21,337 nt of DNA from a virus: positions 1 to 21,337 of IMG/VR virus record IMGVR_UViG_3300020457_000121; one strand, 5' to 3'. Positions 1-11,000 of the stretch are shown here, piece by piece (position 1 is the first letter of the stretch; every line of letters begins with the position of its first letter). Below the pieces are notes generated by a model. It was not told where the DNA came from and did no database searches. It saw only the letters and a program-made list of their open reading frames with translations. Both the position numbers and the translations under genes were made by a program.

Positions 1-3000
1 ACATATTTTATAGTTAGAATTGATAAAAATACAATTAAATTATCCGAAACTGTATTTAAATCTAAAAAATTAGTACCAAACTGTATTTCACTCACATCAA
101 CTGGATCTGGTCATACCATTGCTCTTATCAACCCACCTTTATTCTTAACTCGTGGATATAAGGTTGGTTTTGCTGTATCTGACACTTCTCTTACACAAGT
201 TGTATCAGGAAAGAAAACAAAAATATTTGATTTTGATTTATTCAGAGACATTAACTTTACAAACCCATATTTTAATAATGAAGAAGATGGTGGTTTCCAA
301 GTTATAGGTGTCGGAACAGTTGGAGTTACTACAACAGCAAGAGTGGATTTATCTTTGACAGAAAATACTCCAGATGATCTATTCTATAAGTTAACACCTG
401 TAAATTTAGACATCGATGCTCCATTTAAGAGAAATCCTATTGTAGATACAGATGTTATTAACTATTCAAGTTTAAAAATATCAGATAGTGGATATAATGG
501 AAATTATGCAGTTACTGGAATTGGAAGCACTACTTTTAAAGTTATATTGTTATCTCAACCAGAAAAAGATGGATATACTAAAGATGAAGCTACAACATTA
601 TCATATTCGACATCTTCATTAACTGCTGTTGGTGCAATTGATAATATTAATATTACTTCATTAGGAAAAAATTATTTAAACATTCCTGTTGTTACTTCGA
701 TTGGATCAACACTTGGAGTTGGTGGTGTAGTTAGATTAAATAGTAGTGTTACGGGTAGATTAAGAAGATATCAAATCAAAAATATTGGATTTGATTATTC
801 AGCTGATAGAACAATTCAACCATCTGTTCAATTACCACAAATTTTAAGATTAGATCGTCTATCTAAAATATCAAATATTGGAATTAGTTCTGGTGGTAAG
901 AATTATATTCAACCACCAAATATTGTTATTATTGATCGCGTTACTGGTTCAATTAAAAATGAAGTTGTAACAGATGTTGATATAAAGGGAACATCCGTAT
1001 CTGAGGTTAGAATTTTAACAAACACAAACTCTTTATATGGCACAAATCCAAGAATCATTGCTACAAATAATAATAATGGAATTAAGGTTAAAAATCTATC
1101 ATATACAAGTGGAACTAATCTTGTAACTCTTACTCTTGAAGGATCTTACGATTCTACAACATATCCATTTGAGTTGGGTAAAAAGATTTTTGTTGAAAAC
1201 ATAGGTATTGGATCAACAGGTAGTGGTTATAATTCATCTGATTATGATTATGAATCATTCGTAATTACTGGTGTAAATACAAATCCAGGCGGAGGGAATG
1301 CAACCGTATCATATAATCTAGATCGATCTGTCACAAGCCCAGGCATCTTTAGTGGCCCTTCGTCATCTGGACAAGCGATACCATTTGAAAATATAGCTCA
1401 ATTTGATATTGATGTTGAAACAAATCAATTTAGTATAGGAGAAACAGTAAGCACAGGTGATAAAGTTGGAACTGTTGTTGCATGGAATGAAAACAACAAA
1501 TACTTAAAAGTGTTATCTAATGACACATTTAACTCTGGTGACGAAATTAATGGAGCATCTTCTAAATCAATTGCAATAATTGAACAAACTACAAAATTTA
1601 ATTCTGTATTTAATATAGATTCTGATTCAGAGTTTAGAAGTGGATTTAGAAAAGAAACTGGTAAATTAAACACAGAATTACAAAAATTAGCTGATAATGA
1701 TTATTATCAGACATTCTCTTATTCATTAGAGAGTCCAATTTCATATGATACGTGGAAAGATCCAGTTAATAGTCTCGGACATGTTGTTGGATTTAGAAAT
1801 TTTGCAGATGTAAGTATCGTATCGACAGCATCAACTGATGACAAGAATCGAAGTAATGCATCTGTTGGAGTATCATCTTCTCCTGTTGTAGTTGTTGCTG
1901 ATTTGATAAGTGAAAATGAGTCAATGCATATGCATTATGATTTTGATCTTGTTAGTGAAAATTCTAAAAATATATCTGGTTTATTTGCATCTGATGAGAT
2001 TAATTTTAACAATCGAATCTTAACTGATTACATTGAATCAAGAACAAACAGAGCAATTACGATTGATAGTGTAAGTTCTCAGTTTAATGACTTACCTCGT
2101 GCAACTGCGTTCTCTGATGTATTTGATTTTGATATCAATGAAGTTGATGGAGTTAAGTTTTATGTCATGGTATTTGACACAAGATTTTCTGGGGAAAAGG
2201 AGATAATTCAAGTTAACTTACTTCATGATGGATCTCTTGGATACATGATGCAATTTGGTCGTGTTGAAACAGCAATTGATCTTGGTGAATTTGACTTTAA
2301 TATTTCAGGAACCACAGGAAATTTAAGATTTGTTCCAGCTAAATCTAAGAATAATAACTATGCACTAAGATTATTTGCAGTAGAAACATTCAAAGATACG
2401 CAGAGTGGTATCAGCACATTATCTCTTGGAACTGGATATGACATCATATCTACATCCTCTGGTATAGGATCCACAGATCCATCACCTGTTCAGGTCGTTG
2501 GTTTTGGAACCACTGCGATTACAACCAGTAAATTATTCATACAAACACAAGAGTTGGGTGGTGATCAAAGAACTCAGTTAAATGAATTAGTTGTATTAAA
2601 TGATAGTGAAGAGGTGTATCTTTTAGATTATGCTCAAATGATTAATGAGAATATATCTCCAACCAATTCGCCAAGTGTAGGTCTTGGAACATTTGGTGCA
2701 GATGTAAGATCAGGCATTACCAGTGTTTACTTTACACCTGAGACTGGTATCGGTGTCACCATGAGAGTGCATCAAGTTGCTATCGGAGGAACTGCAACTG
2801 GAATCGGAAGCACAACAATATCTCTCACTGAGATACTAACCACAACAACAAATATTGCAGCAACAGGAACTCCACAACCAACTCGTATTAGTGGAATTAA
2901 TTCTGGTACATATACTGCATTTGATGCTTTAATTGAAATTCATAATACAACTGATGATCAATATGCAGTCACTCAAGTAACCGCAATTCATGACACCATA

Positions 3001-6000
3001 ACTCCACAGTTTGTAGAATTTGGTTATATGGATAACTTCAACGGAACTGGTATTGGAACTGTTGGTGTTGGATATTCATCTGCAACTGGTGGCGATCTTG
3101 AACTTCGTTTAACTCCTCCAGCAAACAAGGCAATCACAACTAAAGTGTTCCAGTATAACTTTAATGAAACTGGAACTGGTGGTGTTGGTCTTGTTACATT
3201 TACAGATTCTAGATTAAAATCTGCCGAAGGGTCATACACTGGAACTGAGAATGATGTTAAATTCTCCTTTAATATTAAACATGCTGGTGATTCATTATTC
3301 CATAAGACATTTGATTCATCTGATGCTGCGGTGGTTGATGTAACAAATAATACATTGGTTATCAATAATCATTTCTTCCAAACTGGTGAAGAGTTGACAT
3401 ACACACCAACTGGTGCTGGAACAACAATGAGTGTTGGAATTGCAGCAACTTCAATCAGTGGAATCGGCGTTACCACTAAATTACCATCTTCAGTCTTTGC
3501 AGTTAAGATTGCAGAAAATAAATTAAAACTTGCTAGAACTGCAGCTGAGGCACTTCAAAATGTCCCTAAAGTTTTAGATATCACAGCTGTTGGTGTTGGA
3601 ACTACACATTCACTTACCGCAAAAAATCTTAACTCGAAGGCGTTGGTTACTCTTGATAACAACATTCAAAGTCCAGTTATACAATCACCAATTAACACAA
3701 AACTATCGTTTGATGCTTTAACAACAACTGACTTTATAACGTTAACTGGTATTACTTCATTCTTCTCTGGTGATGTTATTAAGGTAAATGATGAGTTCAT
3801 GAAGATTGATACGGTGGGCATCGGATCCACAAATCGACTTCTTGTGAAGAGAGGTCAGTTGAATTCTGCACTTGCAGATCATGATGCTGGTGACACAGTT
3901 ACTAAGTTCTTAGGTAACTATCAGATTGTTAGAGATACGATTAACTTTACAGATGCACCTAAAGGTGAAAAAGGCCCATCAGGGTTAACAACCACATCAA
4001 CATTTGTGGGTAGAGTATTTACTCACACTGGCACTCCTGATGGAACTCAAGAAACTTACTCAAACAATTTTGTGTTTGATACTTTTGAGAATCAATTCAC
4101 GGGAATTGCAACCAACTTTATTCTCAAATCAAGTGGTCAAAACGTCACTGGATTTGCAACGAATACAGGCGTTTTACTTCTAAATGAAATTTTCCAAAAT
4201 CCAAACGATGATTATAATATTGTTGAAACTGCTGGTATTACATCTGTAAGTTTCACAGGTGTTGGAGTTACAAATAATTATGATGTAAACGTATCATCAG
4301 TTCCTAGAGGTGGTGTTATTGTATCAGTTGGTGAGAGTGCATCCTTCGGATATCAACCATTAGTTGCAGCTGGAGGAACTGCAATTGTATCTGCTGCTGG
4401 AACAATTGAATCCGTGTCTATTGGTAATAGTGGATCTGGATATCGTGTTGGATTACAAACTAATATTCTTGTCAGAGCGGTTGGAAGTTCTGGTATTGTC
4501 ACAATCGGTAAAGCAAATGTAAGTGCTGGTTTAGTTACATCTGTTACTATTACTAGTGGTGGATCAGGATTTAGTTCTGCAACTCCACCAACTCTTGAAT
4601 TTGAAAAACCACTCAACTATGAAAATATAAGATTGATTGGTAGTACTACAGGCATAGGTGCTTCAGTATCTGTTCGTGTTGGTGCTGCAACAAGCATGAT
4701 TAGTTTTAATATTACAAACTTTGGATATAACTACAAAATTGGTGATGTTTTAACTGTTGAAAGAGGTGGTCAAGCTGGTATTCCTACAGATGCATCTGCT
4801 GGATCATCATTCAAATTATTTAACCTAACTGTTCTTGATACATTCAATGATAGTTTCTCTGGATTCACATTTGGTGAATTAGAAAAATTAAACACATTTG
4901 AAGATCTATTTGATGGAAATAGAAAGAATTTCCCAATAACAAAAACAATTGGCGCAGTTGAAACTCCAATTACTTTAAGAGCTGCGAAAGGATCTCCAAT
5001 TAAAGTTGAAGATAATACATTAGTATTCCTAAATGATATTCTTCAAGTTCCTAGAGAAAGTTATGTCTTTAATGGTGGATCTCAAATTACATTCTCTGAA
5101 CCACCAAAAGCAGATGATAAATTAAGAATTTACTACTATCGTGGATCTGATAATGATGTAATTGATGTGGATATTTTAGAAACAGTTAAAATTGGTGATG
5201 ATCTTACAATTAACAAATATCCTGATATTGGTTTGGATGATGTTTTCCAACAAGAACCAAGAACAGTTACAGGTATTACTACATCAGATACTGTAACCAC
5301 AAACACCTACATTGATGCTGGTATTACAACAGATAGAACTGTTCAAAGACCAGTGACTTGGAAAAAACAAATATCAGATGTTATTGTAAATAACATTGGA
5401 ATTGGTAAAGATAGATCTGAGTTAGAAGCTGGTATCCGTCCAACTGCTTACATAATCAATAACGTGTCTGCTGGATCATCTGAAATATTTACAGACACTG
5501 CTGGCCCTCTATTTGATGAAACTGATGATATTGTAGAAGTTAGACAAAGTGTATTGATTCTTGATAGAACAACTAAGACAGGGGTTGCAGCAACTGCAAT
5601 AGTCTCTGCAACTGGTGGAATATCCACAGTTTCCATCTCAAATGGTGGATCTGGATACACTGTTGCACCACATGTTTCAATTGGAATTACAGCTGGAATC
5701 GGAACTATTCATGCTGGAATCGGAACCACCACAACAAATGCAACAGCTGTTGCGACTGTATCTGGTGTTGGAACAATATCTGCAATTACAATTATTAACG
5801 CTGGTGCTGGATACACAAATACAAATCCACCTTTAGTGTTAGTTGAAGCGGAGTCTGTCACTCAGGACAAACTTTCAAGTGTCAAATATGATGGTGATTT
5901 TGGATCTATTGTAGGAATTGGAACATCAACTGTTGCTGGAATAGGAACTGCAATGCAGTTTGATTTATTCATACCAAAAGATTCAGTTCTTCGTGATACA

Positions 6001-6420
6001 TCAGTGGTCGCAGCTGCAACCACGGTGAGTGGTATTGCATCTGGATATTACTTTACTGCATTTGAAACAAATGTAGGTAATGGCATAACTGCATACGAAA
6101 ATGCAATCGGAACTTCTCCATCTGGAATCGGAACTTCCTTCCTAGATAATATATACAAAGTGCATAGCGCTAAAACTATACAAGGGCCTGCTCTTGGAAT
6201 TGGTGCAACCGCTTTAAGAAGAGTGACTGTAAGTGTAAGTTCGACTGAAGGTATTGGTATTGGAAGTGGATTCTTTGGTAAATTCTCTTGGGGTCGTTTA
6301 CACGACTTTGTTAAGGACGGAACTAGTTCGTTCACTGCAATAAATGATGACGGTGTTACAGGTATTATCACAGGGCCTGTGATCATCAGAACTAGGGATT
6401 TAAAAGAATCCTATAACTAA
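1..6420 (+). CDS. Giant virion structural protein upstream of gp8, 5'-incomplete (gp7 position)
   Basis: The frame is open from base 1 to the TAA at 6418-6420, so at least 2139 residues are present and the start lies outside the window; the GTG at 343 is internal. Numbering from base 1, the visible parts are: a YFIVRIDKNTIKL module (about 2-45); GGKNY-type motifs (about 212-235 and 289-313); a GE/SGA-type module (about 475-527); a conserved-looking core starting DNDYYQTFSYSL (about 566); a second copy of the first module around AVKIAENKLKLART (about 1124-1208); an 'ExI' module (about 1237-1304); a short collagen-like GEKGPSG (1322-1328); two LN(D/E)I(L/F)Q hairpin-like modules (about 1393 and 1674); and further GGSGY motifs near 1468-1590 and 1872-1950. 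GIGT/GIGST tetrapeptides recur throughout. In T4 the gene before gene 8 is gene 7 (wedge initiator), so by position this may be its counterpart, but I see no diagnostic gp7 motif. A baseplate or tail structural role is inferred from content and context. Confidence 0.85.
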   Translation, partial: TYFIVRIDKNTIKLSETVFKSKKLVPNCISLTSTGSGHTIALINPPLFLTRGYKVGFAVSDTSLTQVVSGKKTKIFDFDLFRDINFTNPYFNNEEDGGFQVIGVGTVGVTTTARVDLSLTENTPDDLFYKLTPVNLDIDAPFKRNPIVDTDVINYSSLKISDSGYNGNYAVTGIGSTTFKVILLSQPEKDGYTKDEATTLSYSTSSLTAVGAIDNINITSLGKNYLNIPVVTSIGSTLGVGGVVRLNSSVTGRLRRYQIKNIGFDYSADRTIQPSVQLPQILRLDRLSKISNIGISSGGKNYIQPPNIVIIDRVTGSIKNEVVTDVDIKGTSVSEVRILTNTNSLYGTNPRIIATNNNNGIKVKNLSYTSGTNLVTLTLEGSYDSTTYPFELGKKIFVENIGIGSTGSGYNSSDYDYESFVITGVNTNPGGGNATVSYNLDRSVTSPGIFSGPSSSGQAIPFENIAQFDIDVETNQFSIGETVSTGDKVGTVVAWNENNKYLKVLSNDTFNSGDEINGASSKSIAIIEQTTKFNSVFNIDSDSEFRSGFRKETGKLNTELQKLADNDYYQTFSYSLESPISYDTWKDPVNSLGHVVGFRNFADVSIVSTASTDDKNRSNASVGVSSSPVVVVADLISENESMHMHYDFDLVSENSKNISGLFASDEINFNNRILTDYIESRTNRAITIDSVSSQFNDLPRATAFSDVFDFDINEVDGVKFYVMVFDTRFSGEKEIIQVNLLHDGSLGYMMQFGRVETAIDLGEFDFNISGTTGNLRFVPAKSKNNNYALRLFAVETFKDTQSGISTLSLGTGYDIISTSSGIGSTDPSPVQVVGFGTTAITTSKLFIQTQELGGDQRTQLNELVVLNDSEEVYLLDYAQMINENISPTNSPSVGLGTFGADVRSGITSVYFTPETGIGVTMRVHQVAIGGTATGIGSTTISLTEILTTTTNIAATGTPQPTRISGINSGTYTAFDALIEIHNTTDDQYAVTQVTAIHDTITPQFVEFGYMDNFNGTGIGTVGVGYSSATGGDLELRLTPPANKAITTKVFQYNFNETGTGGVGLVTFTDSRLKSAEGSYTGTENDVKFSFNIKHAGDSLFHKTFDSSDAAVVDVTNNTLVINNHFFQTGEELTYTPTGAGTTMSVGIAATSISGIGVTTKLPSSVFAVKIAENKLKLARTAAEALQNVPKVLDITAVGVGTTHSLTAKNLNSKALVTLDNNIQSPVIQSPINTKLSFDALTTTDFITLTGITSFFSGDVIKVNDEFMKIDTVGIGSTNRLLVKRGQLNSALADHDAGDTVTKFLGNYQIVRDTINFTDAPKGEKGPSGLTTTSTFVGRVFTHTGTPDGTQETYSNNFVFDTFENQFTGIATNFILKSSGQNVTGFATNTGVLLLNEIFQNPNDDYNIVETAGITSVSFTGVGVTNNYDVNVSSVPRGGVIVSVGESASFGYQPLVAAGGTAIVSAAGTIESVSIGNSGSGYRVGLQTNILVRAVGSSGIVTIGKANVSAGLVTSVTITSGGSGFSSATPPTLEFEKPLNYENIRLIGSTTGIGASVSVRVGAATSMISFNITNFGYNYKIGDVLTVERGGQAGIPTDASAGSSFKLFNLTVLDTFNDSFSGFTFGELEKLNTFEDLFDGNRKNFPITKTIGAVETPITLRAAKGSPIKVEDNTLVFLNDILQVPRESYVFNGGSQITFSEPPKADDKLRIYYYRGSDNDVIDVDILETVKIGDDLTINKYPDIGLDDVFQQEPRTVTGITTSDTVTTNTYIDAGITTDRTVQRPVTWKKQISDVIVNNIGIGKDRSELEAGIRPTAYIINNVSAGSSEIFTDTAGPLFDETDDIVEVRQSVLILDRTTKTGVAATAIVSATGGISTVSISNGGSGYTVAPHVSIGITAGIGTIHAGIGTTTTNATAVATVSGVGTISAITIINAGAGYTNTNPPLVLVEAESVTQDKLSSVKYDGDFGSIVGIGTSTVAGIGTAMQFDLFIPKDSVLRDTSVVAAATTVSGIASGYYFTAFETNVGNGITAYENAIGTSPSGIGTSFLDNIYKVHSAKTIQGPALGIGATALRRVTVSVSSTEGIGIGSGFFGKFSWGRLHDFVKDGTSSFTAINDDGVTGIITGPVIIRTRDLKESYN

Positions 6421-6428
6421 CATAAATA
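6421..6428 (+). promoter_or_regulatory. Candidate T4-type late promoter (CATAAATA)
   Basis: CATAAATA lies directly after the upstream stop codon and 22 bp before the gp8 ATG. It fits the T4 late promoter core TATAAATA and the relaxed NATAAATA form described for T4-like cyanophages. Used as a -10 element it would start transcription near 6435, leaving a leader of about 15 nt. It sits in the largest gap of the window. No clear Shine-Dalgarno sequence follows it. Confidence 0.55.
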
Positions 6429-6450
6429 AAAACAAAAAGTATTTGATAAA

Positions 6451-8010
6451 ATGTCAGCTATTATAACTGATCAACTGCGTATATTAAACTCGGAAAATTT
6501 TGTAGCGGGTATAGCATCAACTACGAACAGTTATTATGCGTGGATTGGTCTCCCCAACCCAGAGGATTTTCAGTCTGATTGGAGTGAAAATCCACCAGCT
6601 CCAAAAGATTCCTTTAGTGAAGAGAATGATTATTGGGATACGATGATCGCTCTGAAGAAGTTAAATTCAGATGATATTTCAAGAGTTGTTAGAAAGATAA
6701 CTTGGTCGTCAGGAACGACATATGAGATGTATCGGGATGATTATTCACGATCTAATTTGTCACCACAAACTAGTTCAACTAATTTGTATGACGCAAATTA
6801 TTATGTAATGAATTCAAATTTCCGTGTTTATATTTGCCTACAAAATGGAACTAATCCAGAAAACACATCTGGAAGACCATCTCTTGATGAACCACTATTC
6901 ACAGATCTAGAACCAAGATCTGCTGGTGCTTCTGGAGATGGATATATTTGGAAATATCTTTTTACGATTGATCCAAATAGCATTATCAAGTTTGATTCTA
7001 CAAGTTTTATACCTTTACCTCAAGATTGGTCAACTAACAATGATGTTGCTGCTGTAAGAAATAACGCAGCAACTAGTGGTCAGTTAAAGATCGTAACGAT
7101 TACAAATCGTGGAGTTGGTTACGGCACTGCTGCGACTTATAACAACGTCCCCATTAAAGGTGATGGAAGTGGTGGTAAATGTTCTGTTGTTGTAAACGCT
7201 GCTGGTAAAATTGATTCAGTTGAAGTTACTAATGGTGGTTCTAATTATACTTTTGGTTCAGTTGGTTTGAGTGATGTTGGATTAACAAATCCATCAGGTT
7301 CAACAGATGCTGGATTTAACGTAATTGTTCCTCCTCAAGATGGTCATGGTGCTGATGTGTATCGAGAACTTGGTGCAAATCGTGTTCTAATTTATTCTCG
7401 TTTAGAAAACGACACTTCTAATCCAGACTTTATTACGGGAAATCAATTCTCTCGTGTTGGTCTTTGTCGTGATCCTCTTGCTTTTGGATCAGAAAATAAG
7501 TTAACACTGCAGAAAGCGAGTGCTGTTTATGCATTGAAACTCACTGGTGCTGGATCAACAACTACAACATTTACTGCTGACTCTGAGGTAACTCAAGAAG
7601 TTGGTATTGGATCAACTGCTGTTGGTCGTGTCATTAATTATGATGCAACCACTGGAGTTCTTAAATATTGGCAAGACCGTAGACTTGCAATATCAACTGA
7701 TGGAACTGCACCCACATATGGATTTGAATTGTTTAGATTTAGTGCTGATCCTGCAACTGGAGCAGGGACAACCATATTTGGTGGAACAAGCAATCTAAAT
7801 ATAGATACTAATTTCGGAACTTCTTTAGCGCCTGGTCTCTCTACCTCAATAAATAGTAGGACATTTAATTTAGGAATGAGTTTTGTAAAAGGTGTTGCAA
7901 ACCCCGAAGTTGAAAAATATAGTGGTGACATTATATACGTTGATAATAGAGCTGCAGTAACTCGTAGTTCTCAACAGAAAGAAGACATCAAGATCGTACT
8001 GGAATTTTAA
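6451..8010 (+). CDS. gp8: Baseplate wedge subunit gp8, enlarged
   Basis: The 519-residue product matches T4 gp8 (334 residues, recalled) at both ends. The N-terminal part has ITDQLRIL (T4: VTSKFRTE), a central DGYIWKYLFTI (T4: DGYVWEYLFEI) near residue 165, and the C-terminus reads SGDIIYVDNRAAVTRSSQQ then EDIKIVLEF (T4: SGEMIYMENRPPI, then EEINILFTF). gp8 is a wedge component of the contractile-tail baseplate. The extra length lies mostly between these anchors: two GGxGY-type motifs (about residues 210-278) and a GIGST/GxV module near 380-410. The ATG follows a candidate late promoter; no strong Shine-Dalgarno sequence is visible. The next gene starts 6 bp after the stop, suggesting cotranscription. 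Confidence 0.92.
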   Translation: MSAIITDQLRILNSENFVAGIASTTNSYYAWIGLPNPEDFQSDWSENPPAPKDSFSEENDYWDTMIALKKLNSDDISRVVRKITWSSGTTYEMYRDDYSRSNLSPQTSSTNLYDANYYVMNSNFRVYICLQNGTNPENTSGRPSLDEPLFTDLEPRSAGASGDGYIWKYLFTIDPNSIIKFDSTSFIPLPQDWSTNNDVAAVRNNAATSGQLKIVTITNRGVGYGTAATYNNVPIKGDGSGGKCSVVVNAAGKIDSVEVTNGGSNYTFGSVGLSDVGLTNPSGSTDAGFNVIVPPQDGHGADVYRELGANRVLIYSRLENDTSNPDFITGNQFSRVGLCRDPLAFGSENKLTLQKASAVYALKLTGAGSTTTTFTADSEVTQEVGIGSTAVGRVINYDATTGVLKYWQDRRLAISTDGTAPTYGFELFRFSADPATGAGTTIFGGTSNLNIDTNFGTSLAPGLSTSINSRTFNLGMSFVKGVANPEVEKYSGDIIYVDNRAAVTRSSQQKEDIKIVLEF

Positions 8011-8016
8011 AGAATC

Positions 8017-11000
8017 ATGCCACAGGAAACCAATCTAAACGTCAGCCCTTACTTTGACGATTTTGATAAAAATAAAAATTTTTATAAAGTTCTTTTTAAG
8101 CCTGGAACTCCAGTTCAGGCGAGAGAGCTGAGCACCTTACAATCAATTTTACAAAATCAAATTGAACAATTTGGTACTCACTTTTTCAAAGAGGGTTCAA
8201 AGGTAATTCCTGGCAACTTAAGTTATGATAATAATTTTACATGTATTCAGATTGAGGATACATTTTTAGGTATTCCAGTAGAGTTATATACAAGTCAGTT
8301 AATTGGTTTAAAAATTACAGGTGCAAGATCAGGTGTAACTGCTAGTGTTAAAACGGTATTGCCAAAAAATCTCTCCATTAGAGGGAATCTAACTCTTTAT
8401 GTTAAATATCAACAATCTGGTAATGATTTTACAACTGAAAAATTTCTTGATGGAGAAAGTTTATCTGCAAGTAAAGACATAGTTTATGGTGCGAGTGTCA
8501 TTGCTGCAAATGAACCATTTGCAAATACAATAGCCTTTGGATCAAATGGAATTGGATCTGCGATGTCAATCGGAGATGGTGTGTATTTTGTTCGTGGAGC
8601 TTTTGCTCAAATTCAAAGTCAAACTTTAATTCTTGATCAATATAATAATGCTCCATCATACCGTATCGGATTTAATGTTGTAGAGGATTTTGTTAGTGCT
8701 GATGAAGATCCATCATTAAATGATAATGCATCTGGATTTACAAACTTTGCAGCGCCTGGCGCAGATCGTCTTAGAATTAGAATTGAGTTAAGAAAAAAAC
8801 AACTTAGTGATACAAATGATCAAAATTTCATAGAAATTGCCAGAGTTGAACAAGGTGAATTACAGACATTTGTAGAGGATACTCAATATAATTTAATTAA
8901 TGATACTTTAGCTTCAAGAACATTTGAAGAATCTGGAAATTATTACGTTAAACCTTTTGAGGTATTTGTAAAAGAATCATTAAATGATCAAATTGGAAAT
9001 AAAGGAGTTTATACATCAGAACAAAAAACTGCTCAAGGTAATGATCCATCAGATGATTTACTTGCAGTTCAAATATCACCTGGCGTGGCATATGTAAAGG
9101 GATATAAAGTTGAGAGAATTGCAAGTGCTTTTGTTGATGTTCCAAAACCAAGAACTACAAAAACAATTGAACAGGAAGCTGTAACTTATAGAACAGGTGA
9201 TCCCTTATTTGTAAATAACATATTTGGATCTCCAAGTTTAGGAATCGGAACCACTGCAACTGTGGCACTACTTGATAAAAGAAGAGGTGGTAGTGGTGCT
9301 GAAATTGGACTTGCAAGATTGTATGATTTTAAGGCACAATCTGGAAGTTTTGTAAATGAAACCACTCAATATGAAACTCGTTTATTTGATGTAAAAACAT
9401 TTACAAATGTTAAGGTTGGAACTGCAATTACTTCTGTGACACTTGGAACTCATATTCAAGGTGCAAGAAGTGGTGCAACAGGATTTGTTAGAACTGCTGG
9501 CACAAATGTAACTGATTTAAGTTTAATTGATGTTAATGGCACATTTTTAAAAGATGAATCAATATTAATTAATGGTGTTCAAAATGGAAGAGTGCTTACT
9601 AAAGTTGACAATTTTACATTTAATGATGTTAAATCTTTAAAGAGTGCAGTCGGTATTTCCACATTTGAAGCTGATGTTCTACTTAATAGAGGCACTAGAC
9701 TTAGCAATCTTATATCAGGTAATTTTAGATTAAGTAACACATCTGGAAATGCTGGTGTTATTACTGCAACTGGACAGAACTTTGCTGGTATTATTACATC
9801 CAATAATATTGTAAGTTACACTGTGCCTGGTGAAACTGTTCCTCGTTTCAATAGAATTACAGGAGTTTCAACCGACGGAGATACAATTAATGTTGTTGGT
9901 GTTACATCTGTAACTGGTGTATGTAATGGTGGAGTTTCTAATGGTTTAATTCCAGGCTCAATTGATGTAAATGACATTATTCTTCGATCACCCTCCTTCA
10001 GAGTGGGATCAAATAGTCTTGTTACACCTGTAAGTCGTAGAAATCTTGAAAGTCTTGATATCACAAACACGACAGTTCAATTAAGAAAACAATTTAGTGA
10101 TATTACGGTTGCAAATAATCAGTTTACATCACCTAACGCTGGTGCAGATTTATTCTTCCAACCATTTGATGAAGAGAGATATTTCATATCATATGATGAT
10201 GGATCAGTTGAACCATTAAAAGAAAGTCAAATTACTATCGCTGCTGATAAGAAAACAGTTACATTTGCAGCTTTAAGTAAGACATCAGGAAAAGCAAATC
10301 TATTTGCAACTGTTCTCAAGTCAAAACTTAAAACCAAACAGAAAAAATTAGAGGATGCTAATGTATTAGTTGTCAGTAGATCATCTCTATCAGCTTCTGG
10401 TATTGGAACAAATACGTTAAATGATGGTCTAACAACGAGTGATGTATTTGGAACTAGAGTCCAAGATGATAAAATATCATTAAACGTTCCTGATGCTTGT
10501 CAGTTACTTGCGGTTATTGAATCAAATGATGCTGGAGATCCTGATCTTCCAGCGTTAACGTTGACTGCTTATGATGGCCCTACAGGAAATAATTCAGATT
10601 TAATAATCGGAGAAAAAATAACTGGATTAGCAAGTAATGCAGTTGGATTAGTCGTTGAAAAACCAAATGTAACTACGTTAGGAATTGTTCTTTTAAATCA
10701 AAATACTTTTGATGTTGGTGAAAAAGTTAAAACAGAAAAATCAGGAGTTACTGCTTCAGTGACTGCAACTACTGAAGGTGATCGTAATATTACAAATCAA
10801 TTCTCGTTGACCACAAATATTAAACCAACTTACTATGATTTCTCCTTTATTCAAAGAAAAAGAAATTTTGGAGTTCCAACAAATAGATTAAAAATAGTAT
10901 TTAAGAATTTCTTTGTAACATCAGATGATGTTGGTGATTTCTTTACCGCATCAAGTTATCCAAGTGGATCAGAAAAATTAATACCTAATGACACAACATT

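Noticed and set aside
343-345. GTG at 343 as the start of the first gene
   Set aside because: The same frame is open from base 1 and its upstream residues form a recognisable structural module, so this GTG is internal.
3024-3365. Minus-strand open frame opposite the first giant gene, one of several similar ones (1425-1673, 4353-4616, 6048-6386)
   Set aside because: All are antisense to long, clearly coding + strand frames, lack ribosome sites and have composition expected from reverse reading of Gly/Thr/Ser-rich codons.
7848-7855. AATAAATA late-promoter-like string inside gp8
   Set aside because: It fits the relaxed late motif but lies deep in coding sequence about 160 bp before the next gene, and such strings are expected by chance in AT-rich DNA.
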